Origin: an uncultured Tateyamaria sp.
GTDB taxonomy: Bacteria > Pseudomonadota > Alphaproteobacteria > Rhodobacterales > Rhodobacteraceae
NCBI RefSeq assembly: GCF_947503705.1
Contig: NZ_CANNES010000009.1
Span: 62,001-126,000 of the forward strand
Length of the DNA: 64,000 bases
Direction: 5' to 3'
The notes under the pieces are model-generated. The model was not told the DNA's origin. It worked only from the letters and a program-made list of their open reading frames with translations, and did no database searches. The position numbers and the translations under genes were made by a program. Position 1 is the stretch's first letter, and the number at the start of each line of letters is the position of its first letter. Shown one piece after another: positions 8,177 through 17,397 of the stretch.

Positions 8177-9778
8177 TTACCTGTTGCCGCGCACCAGATC
8201 GCTCGCCTTTTCTGCAATCATGATGGTCGGCGCATTTGTGTTGGACCCGATCAGGCTTGGCATCACCGAGCTGTCACAGATGCGTATGCCGTCCAACCCA
8301 TGTACCCGAAGGTTCGGATCAACGACGGCCATCTCATCTGTTCCCATTTTGCAGGTACAGGTCGGGTGGTAAGACGTCCGCCCGTATTGGCGCGCAAATG
8401 CTTCCAAATCGGCTTGGGTTTTCACCGTATCATCCGGGAAACGGATGGCTCGCAGGTGTTTCTGAAGCGCCGGTTGAGAGAAAATCTCGCGGCTGATCTT
8501 GATGCCCTCGACGCTGGTCTTCAGATCATCCGGCTCCGCAAGGAAGTTGGGGTCGACCACCGGCATATCAGCGGGATCATTTGAACGCAGGCGCACCGTT
8601 CCTCGGCTCTTGGGGCGCACGGTGTAGGAGTTGAGCGTGATGCCCGAGGCGCCGGGCCTGACGCCGGGCACGCCTGCTTCTGCCCCTGCGCCCGCCAAAA
8701 AATGGAATTGCAGGTCGGGCAAACCTGACACGTCACCTGAATGCCAGAATGCGCCGCCTTCCACTACATTCGAGGTGATTGGCCCCGTGCGGAACAGCGC
8801 ATATTGCAGCCCGGCCCAGGCCGCCCAATGCGGTTTGTTGTACTTGTCGAGGCTGAGGTGACCGGTCAGTTCCCCGACGATGTCGATCCCGAAATGATCG
8901 TTGAGATTCTCGCCGACGCCGGGCAGATCGTGCACCACGTTGATGCCATGCTCTGCCAGATGGGCGGCGGGGCCGATGCCGGAAAGCATCATGATCTTGG
9001 GCGTACCGATCGCACCAGACGTCACGATGACTTCGCTGTTGACAACCGCGCGTCGCTGTTCCTTGCCGTTGAAATATTCCACGCCTGTCGCGCGATTGCC
9101 TTGAAACGTGATCCTCTTGACCATGCAGCCTGTCTCGACCGTCAGATTTTTGCGTTTGAGCGCGGGTTTGAGATAGCCCACCGCCGCCGAGCAACGGCGG
9201 GCGTTCTTTGTCGTTGTCTGATAGACTCCGCAACCCGACTGGCGTTTGCCGTTGAAATCATGCGCATAAGGAATACCCACCTGCTGGCAGGACTGCACAA
9301 ATGCCAGTGTCATCGGCTGAGGTGCCGGCAGGTCAGAAACGCCCAAAGGCCCATCCGTTCCGTGCCATTCATCGGCGATACGGTTGTTGCCTTCGGATTT
9401 CAGAAAATACTGCTGGATGTCTTTGAACGCCCAGCCTTTGCATCCTTCGTCATTGGCCCAACGATCATAGTCTTCGGGCGCGCCCCGGGTGAAGACTTCG
9501 GCATTGATGGAAGATCCGCCTCCGATCACACGCGCCTGCGCATACGGGATTTCGCGGTTGTTTGCATGTCTTTGCGGTGCGGTCTTGAACCCCCACGTAT
9601 GCGGCCCGGTTGTCATTTTGGCAAAGCCGACAGGCATATGGATGAGCGGATGCCAGTCTTTGCCCCCAGCCTCCAGCAACAATATCCGTGCGCTTCTGTC
9701 CTCGCTCAACCGGTTGGCCATCACGCAGCCTGCGGATCCCCCCCCGACAATGACGTAATCATAGCCCGTTTCTTTCAT
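8177..9778 (-). CDS. GMC family FAD-dependent oxidoreductase (choline dehydrogenase-like)
   Basis: 533 residues from the ATG at 9778. The N-terminal [18 protein letters not shown] is the FAD-binding dinucleotide fold, [18 protein letters not shown] is the first GMC signature, and TSGAIGTPKIMMLSGIGP the second. The C-terminal SYHPTCTCKMG and [14 protein letters not shown] segments carry the catalytic His and the His/Asn partner position. Such enzymes oxidise primary alcohols, often feeding an aldehyde dehydrogenase. The gene starts 1 nt after the stop of an aldehyde dehydrogenase, so the two should form an alcohol-to-acid oxidation pair. A paralogue lies at 34681-36315. Confidence 0.93.
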   Translation of the reverse strand: MKETGYDYVIVGGGSAGCVMANRLSEDRSARILLLEAGGKDWHPLIHMPVGFAKMTTGPHTWGFKTAPQRHANNREIPYAQARVIGGGSSINAEVFTRGAPEDYDRWANDEGCKGWAFKDIQQYFLKSEGNNRIADEWHGTDGPLGVSDLPAPQPMTLAFVQSCQQVGIPYAHDFNGKRQSGCGVYQTTTKNARRCSAAVGYLKPALKRKNLTVETGCMVKRITFQGNRATGVEYFNGKEQRRAVVNSEVIVTSGAIGTPKIMMLSGIGPAAHLAEHGINVVHDLPGVGENLNDHFGIDIVGELTGHLSLDKYNKPHWAAWAGLQYALFRTGPITSNVVEGGAFWHSGDVSGLPDLQFHFLAGAGAEAGVPGVRPGASGITLNSYTVRPKSRGTVRLRSNDPADMPVVDPNFLAEPDDLKTSVEGIKISREIFSQPALQKHLRAIRFPDDTVKTQADLEAFARQYGRTSYHPTCTCKMGTDEMAVVDPNLRVHGLDGIRICDSSVMPSLIGSNTNAPTIMIAEKASDLVRGNR

Positions 9779-9779
9779 G

Positions 9780-11282
9780 TCATTTGATCCAGTGGTCGCG
9801 TTTGCCGATCTCGATAAAAACAGACTTGATCTGTGTGTATTCCTCGACCCCGTAGATGCCCGCCTCGCGCCCCCAGCCGGATTGTTTGAACCCGCCGATG
9901 GGCAACTCGGGCCCACCTGCCAGCGTTGTGTTGACCCAGAACCGACCCGCCTGCACTTGCCGTGATACCGTCAAGGCAGTGTCGATGTTCTTGGACCACA
10001 CGCTGGCGGCAAGGCCGTATTCGGTGTCATTGGCCATGCTGATCGCCTCTTCCATCGTGTCGAACGGCAAAATGGTGAGGACCGGGCCAAAGATTTCCTC
10101 TCGCGCGATGGCCATGTTCGGCGTGACATCAGTAAAAACGGCCGGGGCGATGTATTGCCCTTTGCCCAGATCGGGTTGTGCGCCACCAGAGATCAGGGTG
10201 GCGCCCTCGGCTTGCCCCTTTTCGATATAGCCAAGAATGGTCTCGTTCTGCGCGTCGGTTGTGATGGCCCCGATTTGTGTGCTTTCGTCCAGCGGATCGC
10301 CAATCTTGGCCTTCGCCAGTTTCTCGGCAACCATGCGCCCAAAGTCCTCGGCCACGGACCGCTCGACAATCAAACGCGAGCCTGAGACACAGCATTGGCC
10401 CGTGTTGAAAGCGATGCCAAAGGCGACACCATCGGCGGCGTCCTCAAGGTCGGCATCGGCAAAGACGATCTGGGGGTTTTTGCCGCCCAGCTCCAATCCC
10501 AGCTTTTTGAAATTCGTTCGTCCTGAGGCTTCGACCACCGCACGGCCCACGGCAGTCGATCCTGTAAAGGACAGCATATCGACGTCCATGTGTTCGAGCA
10601 GGCGTTGACCAACTGTCCGCCCTGATCCGGTCACGACGTTGAACACACCGGCAGGCAGACCTGCCTCTGTCAGAATTTCAGCCAGGATCAAAGTGGTTGC
10701 GGATGTGACTTCCGAAGGTTTGGCGACAATCGTATTGCCGCCTGCCAGAATATAGGGAACCCGCTCGCACAGAATGAGGAACGGGAAATTCCAGGGGGTA
10801 ATGAGGCCCACGACGCCGATTGGTTCGCGCGTCACAACGCCCAGCGCACCGTCGCCCGTGTTGTTAAAACTGTCGCCGTGAAGCGAACGCGCAAGGCCAG
10901 CCGCGTATTCGAACATTCCAACACACCCGCCGACTTCGGCCCGGGCCTGCGCAATGGGTTTTCCGTTTTCGAGGGTTTCCCAATAAGCGACTTCATCAAT
11001 GCGCGCGCGCAGCAGTTCGGCCGTACGCAACAGGATGGTCGCACGGTCCGCCCCTGTCAGGGCAGACCAACTACGATCATCAAAGGCCCGCCGCGCCGAG
11101 GCCACCGCAGCATCAAGGTCATCGTCCGTGCATTTGACCATTCGGGTAACCGGTACGCCGTGGCCAGGTGAATTGCGCACAAAGACCTCGCGTGAGCCTG
11201 CGGGCACGCTGGCTCCCTCCAGATAGAACCCAAAATCACGCGGCTCGGCTGGCGGTGTCAGGATGGTGCTGGACTGGTCCAT
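9780..11282 (-). CDS. NAD(P)-dependent aldehyde dehydrogenase
   Basis: 500 residues, the usual length. The family motifs are present: TPWNFPFLILCERVPYILAG (cofactor binding), FTGSTAVGRAV, LELGGKNP with the general-base Glu, and FNTGQCCVSGSR with the nucleophilic Cys. It resembles betaine-aldehyde and other broad aldehyde dehydrogenases; the substrate is not evident. It is the first gene of a two-gene operon with the GMC oxidoreductase. The perfect operator palindrome lies 43 nt upstream of the ATG at 11282. Confidence 0.94.
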   Translation of the reverse strand: MDQSSTILTPPAEPRDFGFYLEGASVPAGSREVFVRNSPGHGVPVTRMVKCTDDDLDAAVASARRAFDDRSWSALTGADRATILLRTAELLRARIDEVAYWETLENGKPIAQARAEVGGCVGMFEYAAGLARSLHGDSFNNTGDGALGVVTREPIGVVGLITPWNFPFLILCERVPYILAGGNTIVAKPSEVTSATTLILAEILTEAGLPAGVFNVVTGSGRTVGQRLLEHMDVDMLSFTGSTAVGRAVVEASGRTNFKKLGLELGGKNPQIVFADADLEDAADGVAFGIAFNTGQCCVSGSRLIVERSVAEDFGRMVAEKLAKAKIGDPLDESTQIGAITTDAQNETILGYIEKGQAEGATLISGGAQPDLGKGQYIAPAVFTDVTPNMAIAREEIFGPVLTILPFDTMEEAISMANDTEYGLAASVWSKNIDTALTVSRQVQAGRFWVNTTLAGGPELPIGGFKQSGWGREAGIYGVEEYTQIKSVFIEIGKRDHWIK

Positions 11283-11324
11283 GGCGTGATTCCTTTGAGC
11301 TGGATTGGTTTACCCTCGCCTTAA

Positions 11325-11340
11325 GTAACCATATGGTTAC
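11325..11340. promoter_or_regulatory. 16-bp dyad operator, site 3 (perfect palindrome)
   Basis: GTAACCATATGGTTAC is identical to its own reverse complement and is the best copy of the repeated motif. It overlaps the presumed -10 of the aldehyde dehydrogenase operon. Confidence 0.85.
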
Positions 11341-11365
11341 ATGCAGATCAAGTCTTTCGCATCAA
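11337..11365 (-). promoter_or_regulatory. putative promoter of the aldehyde dehydrogenase operon
   Basis: On the reverse strand TTGATG (11365-11360), a 17-bp spacer and ATGTAA (11342-11337) form a plausible promoter. The last four bases of the -10 lie inside operator site 3. Confidence 0.45.
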
Positions 11366-11408
11366 GGAAAACACGCCATTTCTGACTAAATGCAACGCGT
11401 GGCGTTCC

Positions 11409-12430
11409 TCAGGCCATCACGATCTGGGTTTTCAGATCATCGGGCCGTGAATCATAGCTGTCGAAGGCGTCTTGAATGCGTTCCAGCGGGAATTCAGCGC
11501 CAACAAACGGACCCGTATGGATGCGCCCATGGCTCAGAAGCGTCAATGCGTCATGCATGTCCTCACCTACACCCGCGACCGACCCCTTTACCGAGTTTTC
11601 CTGCAAAACCGTCGTCAGGATGTCGAGGGGCAAGGCAGTATCCGGGCCCGTCAAACCAAACGCGGCAAGGTGTCCACCTCTGCGAATCAGTCCCAGCGCC
11701 ACTTGATAAAGCGCGGCATTGCCAACGCTTTCGATGACCAGATCGGCACCACGCCCATCGGTCGCCTCGTGCACAGCAGCCGCAAGCTGTGTCGGATCGC
11801 TGACACCGACATCTGCACCACAATCCAGCGCCATCTGCACCCGGTCCGCGCTGAGATCAGTCACGATGATGGGGGCCACGCCAATGGTGCGCAGGAGTTG
11901 CACATGCAGATTTCCGATGGGCCCTGCTCCGATCACCAGCGCCGATTGCCCGAATGTGACGCCCGATTTCCGCGCAGCACGCACCACACATGAAAGTGGT
12001 TCGGTCAGGGCCAGAATGTCATCCGGAACATGCGCAGGCGCCGGTATCGCAAGGCGGGCAGGCACCGAAACAAATTCAGCAAAGGCGCCATCCATCGTAA
12101 TCCCGATTTGCTGCATGTCGGGGCAATTGAGGACTTCGTCGCGGCGACACCAATAGCATCGGGTACAGCCGATATTCATATCCACGACAACGGGCTGACC
12201 CTCGTGCAACCCGGCAACGCCTTCTCCTATCACAGCAATGTGCCCGGTCAACTCATGGCCCGGGATCATCGGCAAGGCGTCGGCGGCATAGTTGCCGTGG
12301 AAAATGTGCAAATCAGTTCCGCATATTCCGGTGCGCGAAATCCGGATGAGCACCTCATGCGCGGCAGGTTTCGGCACGGGGACATCGCGCAATTCAAACT
12401 GCCGGGCTTGACCAAAACAGCGGCGCGCAT
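11409..12430 (-). CDS. zinc-dependent alcohol dehydrogenase (threonine/sorbitol dehydrogenase-like), 5' frameshift
   Basis: The body (11409-12392) encodes 327 residues of a medium-chain zinc alcohol dehydrogenase. It has SRTGICGTDLHIFHGNY with the catalytic Cys, GHELTG, a structural-zinc cluster (CTRCYWCRRDEVLNC) and the NAD-binding ALVIGAGPIGNLHVQL. The natural start appears to be the ATG at 12430, 5 nt after the permease stop, which reads MRAAVLVKPG. That frame then departs from the body, which is one base out of register. One extra base near 12406, turning GCCGGG into GCCCGGG on the plus strand, would restore MRAAVLVKPGQFELRDVPVP. Without it only a poor TTG start at 12392 is available. It is the last gene of the sugar importer operon and may oxidise the imported polyol or sugar. 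Confidence 0.82.
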
Positions 12431-12435
12431 GGTCT

Positions 12436-13380
12436 TCACTTTACCACTCCGCGCAGTTTGGAGCGATCAATCGTCAGTGCAATCGCTGCAATGAGGACGA
12501 TCCCGAAAACCATCTGTTGCTGTGTTGCGTCCACCTCAAGGTAAACCATCGCAGCTCGGATCACCATGACGATCAGTGTCCCGATGGCGGTGTTGACCAC
12601 GCCACCCACACCCCCTGTGAGCGGCGTGCCCCCGACCAAAACCGCAACAATAGCCAGCAGCAAAAAGCCGTTTGCAAGGTTCGCATCGCCCCCGGACAGT
12701 TTGACAGAGAACATCAGCCCGGCAATCGCCGCGAACACGCCAGAGATGGCAAAGGCGATGATCTTGACCCGGTCAACGTTAAGACCCGAAGCAACAGCCG
12801 CAAGCTCCCCCGCGCCAACGGCTTTGAGCGCGCGACCAAACGTCGTGCGGGCCTGCAGGAACCAGGCGATGGTCAGAAGAACGCCCGCGATCATCAGTTC
12901 ATTCGGGATGCCTGCGGTAGACCCGAACATCCATCCAAAGCTATCATTGCGCATGGTCGCATCCATGGCCAACGCCCGCTGTCCGGAAAGCCATTTGGCC
13001 ATGGACAGCGCCACAAAGCCCATCGCGAGAGTGGAGACAAAGGACGGAACGAAAAGCCGCGTCGTCACATAGCCGGAGACCGCGCCAAAGGCTGCGCCAA
13101 TGACGATGGCGATCAAGGCCACACCGACGCCAAAATTGGCCAGGTAAACCGTCGCCACGACGGTGACGACATTCGCCAGCTGCTGCACCGATAGGTCAAT
13201 GCCACCGATATAGATTACAAAGGTCATGCCCATCGCCATGATGAACAACGGCACAATATCAGCCACAAGCAGGATCAGGCTGCTCGGGTCGAAAAAGGAC
13301 GGATTGATCAGCCCCACGATCAGCACCAGCACGACCAGCGTAATCCAGGGAAAGTGCGGTTTGAGAGATTCGAGTTTCAT
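12436..13380 (-). CDS. RbsC-type sugar ABC transporter permease
   Basis: 314 residues, very hydrophobic, with about eight to ten membrane segments. The segment GELAAVASGLNVDRVKIIAFAISG contains the cytoplasmic coupling loop typical of the BPD_transp_2 (ribose/xylose/autoinducer-2) permease family. Together with the second permease and the double ABC ATPase it forms the channel of a carbohydrate importer. The stop lies just before the next gene's likely ATG. Confidence 0.92.
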   Translation of the reverse strand: MKLESLKPHFPWITLVVLVLIVGLINPSFFDPSSLILLVADIVPLFIMAMGMTFVIYIGGIDLSVQQLANVVTVVATVYLANFGVGVALIAIVIGAAFGAVSGYVTTRLFVPSFVSTLAMGFVALSMAKWLSGQRALAMDATMRNDSFGWMFGSTAGIPNELMIAGVLLTIAWFLQARTTFGRALKAVGAGELAAVASGLNVDRVKIIAFAISGVFAAIAGLMFSVKLSGGDANLANGFLLLAIVAVLVGGTPLTGGVGGVVNTAIGTLIVMVIRAAMVYLEVDATQQQMVFGIVLIAAIALTIDRSKLRGVVK

Positions 13381-13389
13381 AATCCGTCC

Positions 13390-14895
13390 TCAGATCATGT
13401 GATGCACGAGGTCGAAGAGCGTTGGCTTGCTGCCAGGCATTCCTTCAAACCTTTGCTGAAATTGACCGTCCTTGAGGACGATGATGGAGTGAGACAACCC
13501 AATGGCCTCTTCGAGAGTGTCCGCCACAAGGATGATACCAACCCCATCCGCAGACATCGCGCGCACCATCTCGTAGACGTCTTCCTTGGCCCCGATATCG
13601 AGCCCGCGCGTGGGATGATCGAGCAGGATGATGTCAGAGCCACCAGACCGCCACTTTGCAAGAACAACCTTTTGCTGGTTGCCCCCGGACAGCCCGGCGC
13701 AATCCTTGAATTCGCTTGGGGTTTTGATGCCAAGCTTGGCGATCCAGTCGCGCGCCAGTGCTTTCTCTTCGCCGATACGCAACACACCGTTCGAGGCGTA
13801 TTTGTCCATCTGGCTGAGCGTCATGTTTTCGTAAACGTTCATGCCGTTCACGATACCTTCGATCTTGCGTTCTCGCGGGACATAGCCAATGCCGTTGGCC
13901 ACCCCGTTTTGCGCGGTAAATCTGGTGACTTGTCGGCCCTTGATCGTAACCGTGCCCGATGTCGGCGCGTCCATTCCAAACACGGTGCGCAAGATCGCCT
14001 CGCGCCCCGAGCCTTCTGTGCCCACAAGGCACAGCACCTCGCCCGGATGCAAATCGAATGAGATATCTTCGAACCCACCTGCGCGGCTCACGTTGTTGAA
14101 TGACACCAATGGGTCGGTGCGCTCGTAATCGAGCTGCTTTTGCTCGCGGTAGTATTCCTTGTCGATATCGCGCCCGACCATTTTGTGCTGGATCGTTTCC
14201 ACTTGCGCCTCGCGTTGCGCAACGACGTCAACAACTTCACCGTCTTTCATCACATAGATCCGGTCGCTGAGTTCCAGCACCTCATCCATGCGGTGGCTGA
14301 CAAAGATAAACGATGCGCGCGAGGTCAGATCCCGGACCAACTGGAAGAGCAATTCGACCTCTTCGCGCGCCAAAACTGAAGTCGGCTCGTCCAGCAGGAT
14401 AACGAGGTCACCATCCACGCGTTCCTCAAGTGTCAGAACCTTGGCAAGTTCCACCAGCTGGCGCTGGGCAAAGGACAGTTTCGCCGTGATCATGGATGGG
14501 TCAATGTCGAGCTTGACCTTGGCCAGCTGCGCGCGCGCAGCGGCGGTCATTTCCTTCCAGTTGATCACGCCCCATTTCACAAACTGCTGCTCGAACCCCA
14601 GAAAAATATTCTCGGCAACTGTCAGGTTGGTGATCAGGGATTGTTCCTGGAACACCATGCCGATACCGTAATCCATTGCCTGCCGCGGATTGTGGAACCG
14701 AACGGCCTTGCCATCGACCGCAATCGTGCCGCCGTCAGGCTGGTAAGCGCCGTAGATGACTTTCATCAGGGTGGACTTGCCCGCCCCGTTTTCGCCGACA
14801 AGGCCCACGATCTCGCCGCGCCCGATCTTGAAATCAATCGCCTTGAGCGCGTGTACCCCGGGAAAGTGTTTGTCGACCTGCTGTAATTCGTACAT
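13390..14895 (-). CDS. RbsA-type sugar ABC transporter ATP-binding protein (two ABC domains)
   Basis: 501 residues with two tandem ABC modules, the hallmark of the carbohydrate uptake transporter-2 family. The first module has Walker A GENGAGKST, the signature-like LSFAQRQLVELAK and Walker B ILLDEPTS. The second has a degenerate P-loop (GTEGSGREAIL) with LSGGNQQKVVLAKW and IILLDHPTRGLD. It energises the importer formed by the two flanking permeases. Confidence 0.95.
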   Translation of the reverse strand: MYELQQVDKHFPGVHALKAIDFKIGRGEIVGLVGENGAGKSTLMKVIYGAYQPDGGTIAVDGKAVRFHNPRQAMDYGIGMVFQEQSLITNLTVAENIFLGFEQQFVKWGVINWKEMTAAARAQLAKVKLDIDPSMITAKLSFAQRQLVELAKVLTLEERVDGDLVILLDEPTSVLAREEVELLFQLVRDLTSRASFIFVSHRMDEVLELSDRIYVMKDGEVVDVVAQREAQVETIQHKMVGRDIDKEYYREQKQLDYERTDPLVSFNNVSRAGGFEDISFDLHPGEVLCLVGTEGSGREAILRTVFGMDAPTSGTVTIKGRQVTRFTAQNGVANGIGYVPRERKIEGIVNGMNVYENMTLSQMDKYASNGVLRIGEEKALARDWIAKLGIKTPSEFKDCAGLSGGNQQKVVLAKWRSGGSDIILLDHPTRGLDIGAKEDVYEMVRAMSADGVGIILVADTLEEAIGLSHSIIVLKDGQFQQRFEGMPGSKPTLFDLVHHMI

Positions 14896-14904
14896 GCCAG
14901 CCCC

Positions 14905-15948
14905 CTATTTCACAAAGCTGACGGCACGCCGGTCCGTGGACAGAACCACGGCGGCAATGACCAACAAGCCCAGGGTGCCGTCCTGCACCCAGCCGGGCAA
15001 ACCGATCACGACCATGCCATTATTGATCACGTTCACAATCAGAACCCCGATCAGCGTGTTCCAGACCCCGCCAATACCGCCCCAGAGTGCCGTGCCCCCA
15101 ACAACAACGGCCGTGATGGAGACGAACATAAATCCGTTGCCCGTGGCTGTTTCTGCAATTCCGATCCGTCCGACAGCCAGCAAGGCGCCCATGGCAAAGA
15201 AGACCCCCGCCAGGGTAAAGCCCATGATGCGCACCCGGTTCACGTTCAGGCCGCTGGCCTTGGCAAGTTCCTCGCCTCCGCCCACAGCATAGAAATTCCG
15301 CCCCAATGTGGTGCGCGATTGAATGAACCACGCGACCAGCAGACCAAAGAGCGCCACGTAGCACATGATCGGGAAGTTGAACCAACGCACGGTCAGGAGC
15401 GAACGGAACGCTTCGTCCTCGACACGGATGCGATCACCCCCGGTAAGCAGCAGCGCGAGCCCTGTGCCCACAAACCCCATCGCCAGTGAGGCCATGAAGG
15501 ACGGGATTTTGAGTTTGACGTGTACCAGACCGTTGATGAACCCCATGGCCGCACCGACGATCAGTGCGCCCGGAATGGCGAGGATGGCCCAAGAACCCAT
15601 CGTTCCGCCCATGCCCAAAAACAGAAACGCAAACAGAACGGCGCAGACCGAAACGGTGCCTTCCATCGACAGGTCAATGGAGCCCATGAGAATGATGAAC
15701 GTCACCCCGATCGCGACCATCAAGGCTGGTGATGCCGAGATCGCAATGCGGGCAAAATTTCTGATCGACAGGAACCGGCTGTCGACAAGGTATGTGTGGT
15801 CCTTGGCCGCTCGGAAATCTTCGAGCCATTCAAAGAACGGGAAAAGAAGCAAAAGGACACCTAGCACGAGCAAGGGCGCCCACTTTACCAGCGTTTCGCG
15901 GTTCAGTCGGTTGTGTGTGTCCGGAAGAACGGATGGTGTCGCAGTCAT
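14905..15948 (-). CDS. RbsC-type sugar ABC transporter permease
   Basis: 347 residues from the ATG at 15948 (MTATPSVLPD), with GGAG 10 nt upstream; an in-frame upstream reading would add an unlikely 18-residue extension. There are eight to ten membrane segments, and GGEELAKASGLNVNRVRIMGFT is the coupling loop seen also in the second permease. Having two different permeases means the channel is probably a heterodimer. Confidence 0.92.
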   Translation of the reverse strand: MTATPSVLPDTHNRLNRETLVKWAPLLVLGVLLLLFPFFEWLEDFRAAKDHTYLVDSRFLSIRNFARIAISASPALMVAIGVTFIILMGSIDLSMEGTVSVCAVLFAFLFLGMGGTMGSWAILAIPGALIVGAAMGFINGLVHVKLKIPSFMASLAMGFVGTGLALLLTGGDRIRVEDEAFRSLLTVRWFNFPIMCYVALFGLLVAWFIQSRTTLGRNFYAVGGGEELAKASGLNVNRVRIMGFTLAGVFFAMGALLAVGRIGIAETATGNGFMFVSITAVVVGGTALWGGIGGVWNTLIGVLIVNVINNGMVVIGLPGWVQDGTLGLLVIAAVVLSTDRRAVSFVK

Positions 15949-16053
15949 GAGCCAATGCTCCGATGGGTTCTTCCAAGCAGGGTGAACTTTCGCTTTGCGC
16001 AAACTGCGCGCAGGTCAGAACCACCCCACCCGGAAAGATATCGGTCAAGTCAT

Positions 16054-16083
16054 GGGCAAGGCGGCGGTGACACCGCCCTGCCC
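16054..16083 (-). terminator. intercistronic hairpin after the substrate-binding protein gene
   Basis: GGGCA and TGCCC ends flank an inner 6-bp GGCGGT/ACCGCC stem with a 3-nt loop, located between the binding-protein stop and the permease start. Such hairpins usually make the binding-protein mRNA more abundant than that of the downstream permeases. Confidence 0.5.
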
Positions 16084-16090
16084 GACAGGA

Positions 16091-17200
16091 TTACTTGTAG
16101 ACAATCGGTCCGTTCGACGGGCCCCAGAAGTCCTTCCAGTCATAGGACGGAACGTCATCGAGATAGCTCGCCTTGAACGCCTTGGCGTCTTCCGGGGTCA
16201 CAAAAATCGTCGGGCCGTTGAACTCGCGGTGCTCGTTGGGCTCTTCGGACGGTTTGAAGTGGCCGGTCGCCGCGTAATAGGCCAATGCCGCCGTGATCCC
16301 GCCGCCCCAATGGGGATTTGTGAAGACCGTGGCGAGGATTTTGCCTTCGGCTACCAAACCCACCGCCTGTGGGTTGCCGTCATAGGACACAATTGGAATA
16401 TCCATGCCCTCGGCCCGCAAGGCTTCCAGAACACCGTAGGCAATCGTATCGTTGGCGCAGTGCACACCCGAAATTTCGTCACCGTAGCGGGTGATAAAGC
16501 CGGACATCACCTCGTTGGCCTTTTGGGTGTCCCAATCCGCGGGCTGGGCATCCAGCAACTCAACGTCAGGATAGTCCTTGAGGGCGTTTTTCAGACCGTT
16601 CAGTCGTTCGATGGCCGGGTTGTTCGACGCAATACCGCCTAGGTGAACAACACCGCCCTTGCCGCCAATGGCTTCGAGAAGGATGCGCGCGGTCTGCTCC
16701 GCCGGGCCTTCATCCGACCATGACATATGGCTCACGTAGTTGTCGCCAAAATCCCATGGATGCAGGTCATCCGTCTTGTTCCAGAGCGTGGACACATAGG
16801 CCCCCGCTTCGACGCAACTTTCGACAACGGGGCGCGCGTTGGGGGCGTCATTGGTGTCGATGGCAAGGGCCAGTTCGCCATTGGTCTTTGCCAGCAATGC
16901 TTTCACATCGGCGAGCGACTTTTCCGATGAACCCTCGTTGATCAAGTGGGTCAGAGCCGACTTGTCCTTGCCCAGGCTTTCGATAAAGGCCTCTCCGCCC
17001 GAAACGATCTCGTTCCAGTATGGGTTGGTACGGTTCCGGTAGGACCAAGCAACCGTCGGATCGCTATAGGTGGCCGCCATGGCGGGTGACGGACCGAACA
17101 TGCGCATCGCGGCTGTCGCCGCGACGCCATAGGCGGATGCGAGCAGGAAATTCCGACGCGAAACGGTTTCCTGCTCGATGAATTTCTTGATGAATGACAT
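16091..17200 (-). CDS. sugar ABC transporter substrate-binding protein (RbsB-like, Tat-exported)
   Basis: 369 residues. The N-terminus has a twin-arginine motif (SRRNFLLAS, residues 14-22), a hydrophobic stretch and AMA before the mature protein, which points to Tat export. The mature part has the two-lobe Peripla_BP_4 fold (WSYRNRTNPYWNEIVSGGEA at its start). The later stretches HCANDTIAYGVLEAL and IVSYDGNPQAVGLVAEGK are typical of sugar-binding proteins. It leads the operon for the double-ABC importer and is divergent from the TetR gene, with an operator between them. The ligand is unknown. Confidence 0.93.
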   Translation of the reverse strand: MSFIKKFIEQETVSRRNFLLASAYGVAATAAMRMFGPSPAMAATYSDPTVAWSYRNRTNPYWNEIVSGGEAFIESLGKDKSALTHLINEGSSEKSLADVKALLAKTNGELALAIDTNDAPNARPVVESCVEAGAYVSTLWNKTDDLHPWDFGDNYVSHMSWSDEGPAEQTARILLEAIGGKGGVVHLGGIASNNPAIERLNGLKNALKDYPDVELLDAQPADWDTQKANEVMSGFITRYGDEISGVHCANDTIAYGVLEALRAEGMDIPIVSYDGNPQAVGLVAEGKILATVFTNPHWGGGITAALAYYAATGHFKPSEEPNEHREFNGPTIFVTPEDAKAFKASYLDDVPSYDWKDFWGPSNGPIVYK

Positions 17201-17316
17201 ATGGGGCTCCTCCCTTGATTGCCCAGTTTCCGACCGTGAACCGGCCGATAATTCGTCGTTTTGACCTGTCTTACGCAGGCAGTGTTCGAAAGATTCTGCG
17301 TGATTCGAACATGTAA

Positions 17317-17332
17317 CGCACTAGTTAGTTAC
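17317..17332. promoter_or_regulatory. 16-bp dyad operator, site 4 (degenerate left half)
   Basis: CGCACTAGTTAGTTAC has a perfect right half-site but three mismatches in the left half; a further GTAAC lies 4 bp to the left. It is between the divergent TetR and binding-protein genes, 65 bp before the TetR start, as expected for an autoregulatory site. Confidence 0.6.
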
Positions 17333-17397
17333 TTATGATTTCCCTTTTCTGTCAAGCGCGGTATAAAAGCGCGACGACTGTGTTTGTTGAGGTTGAG

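Noticed and set aside
17313-17332. A 20-bp GTAAC...GTTAC arrangement as a separate operator type
   Set aside because: Only one copy has this longer spacing. Reading it as the 16-bp site 17317-17332 with a weak left half fits the other five sites better.
17335-17397. Upstream ATG start for the TetR gene
   Set aside because: It would add 21 residues unlike the family and start just 2 bp after the operator (17332), leaving no room for a leader; the ATG at 17398 has a better ribosome-binding site.
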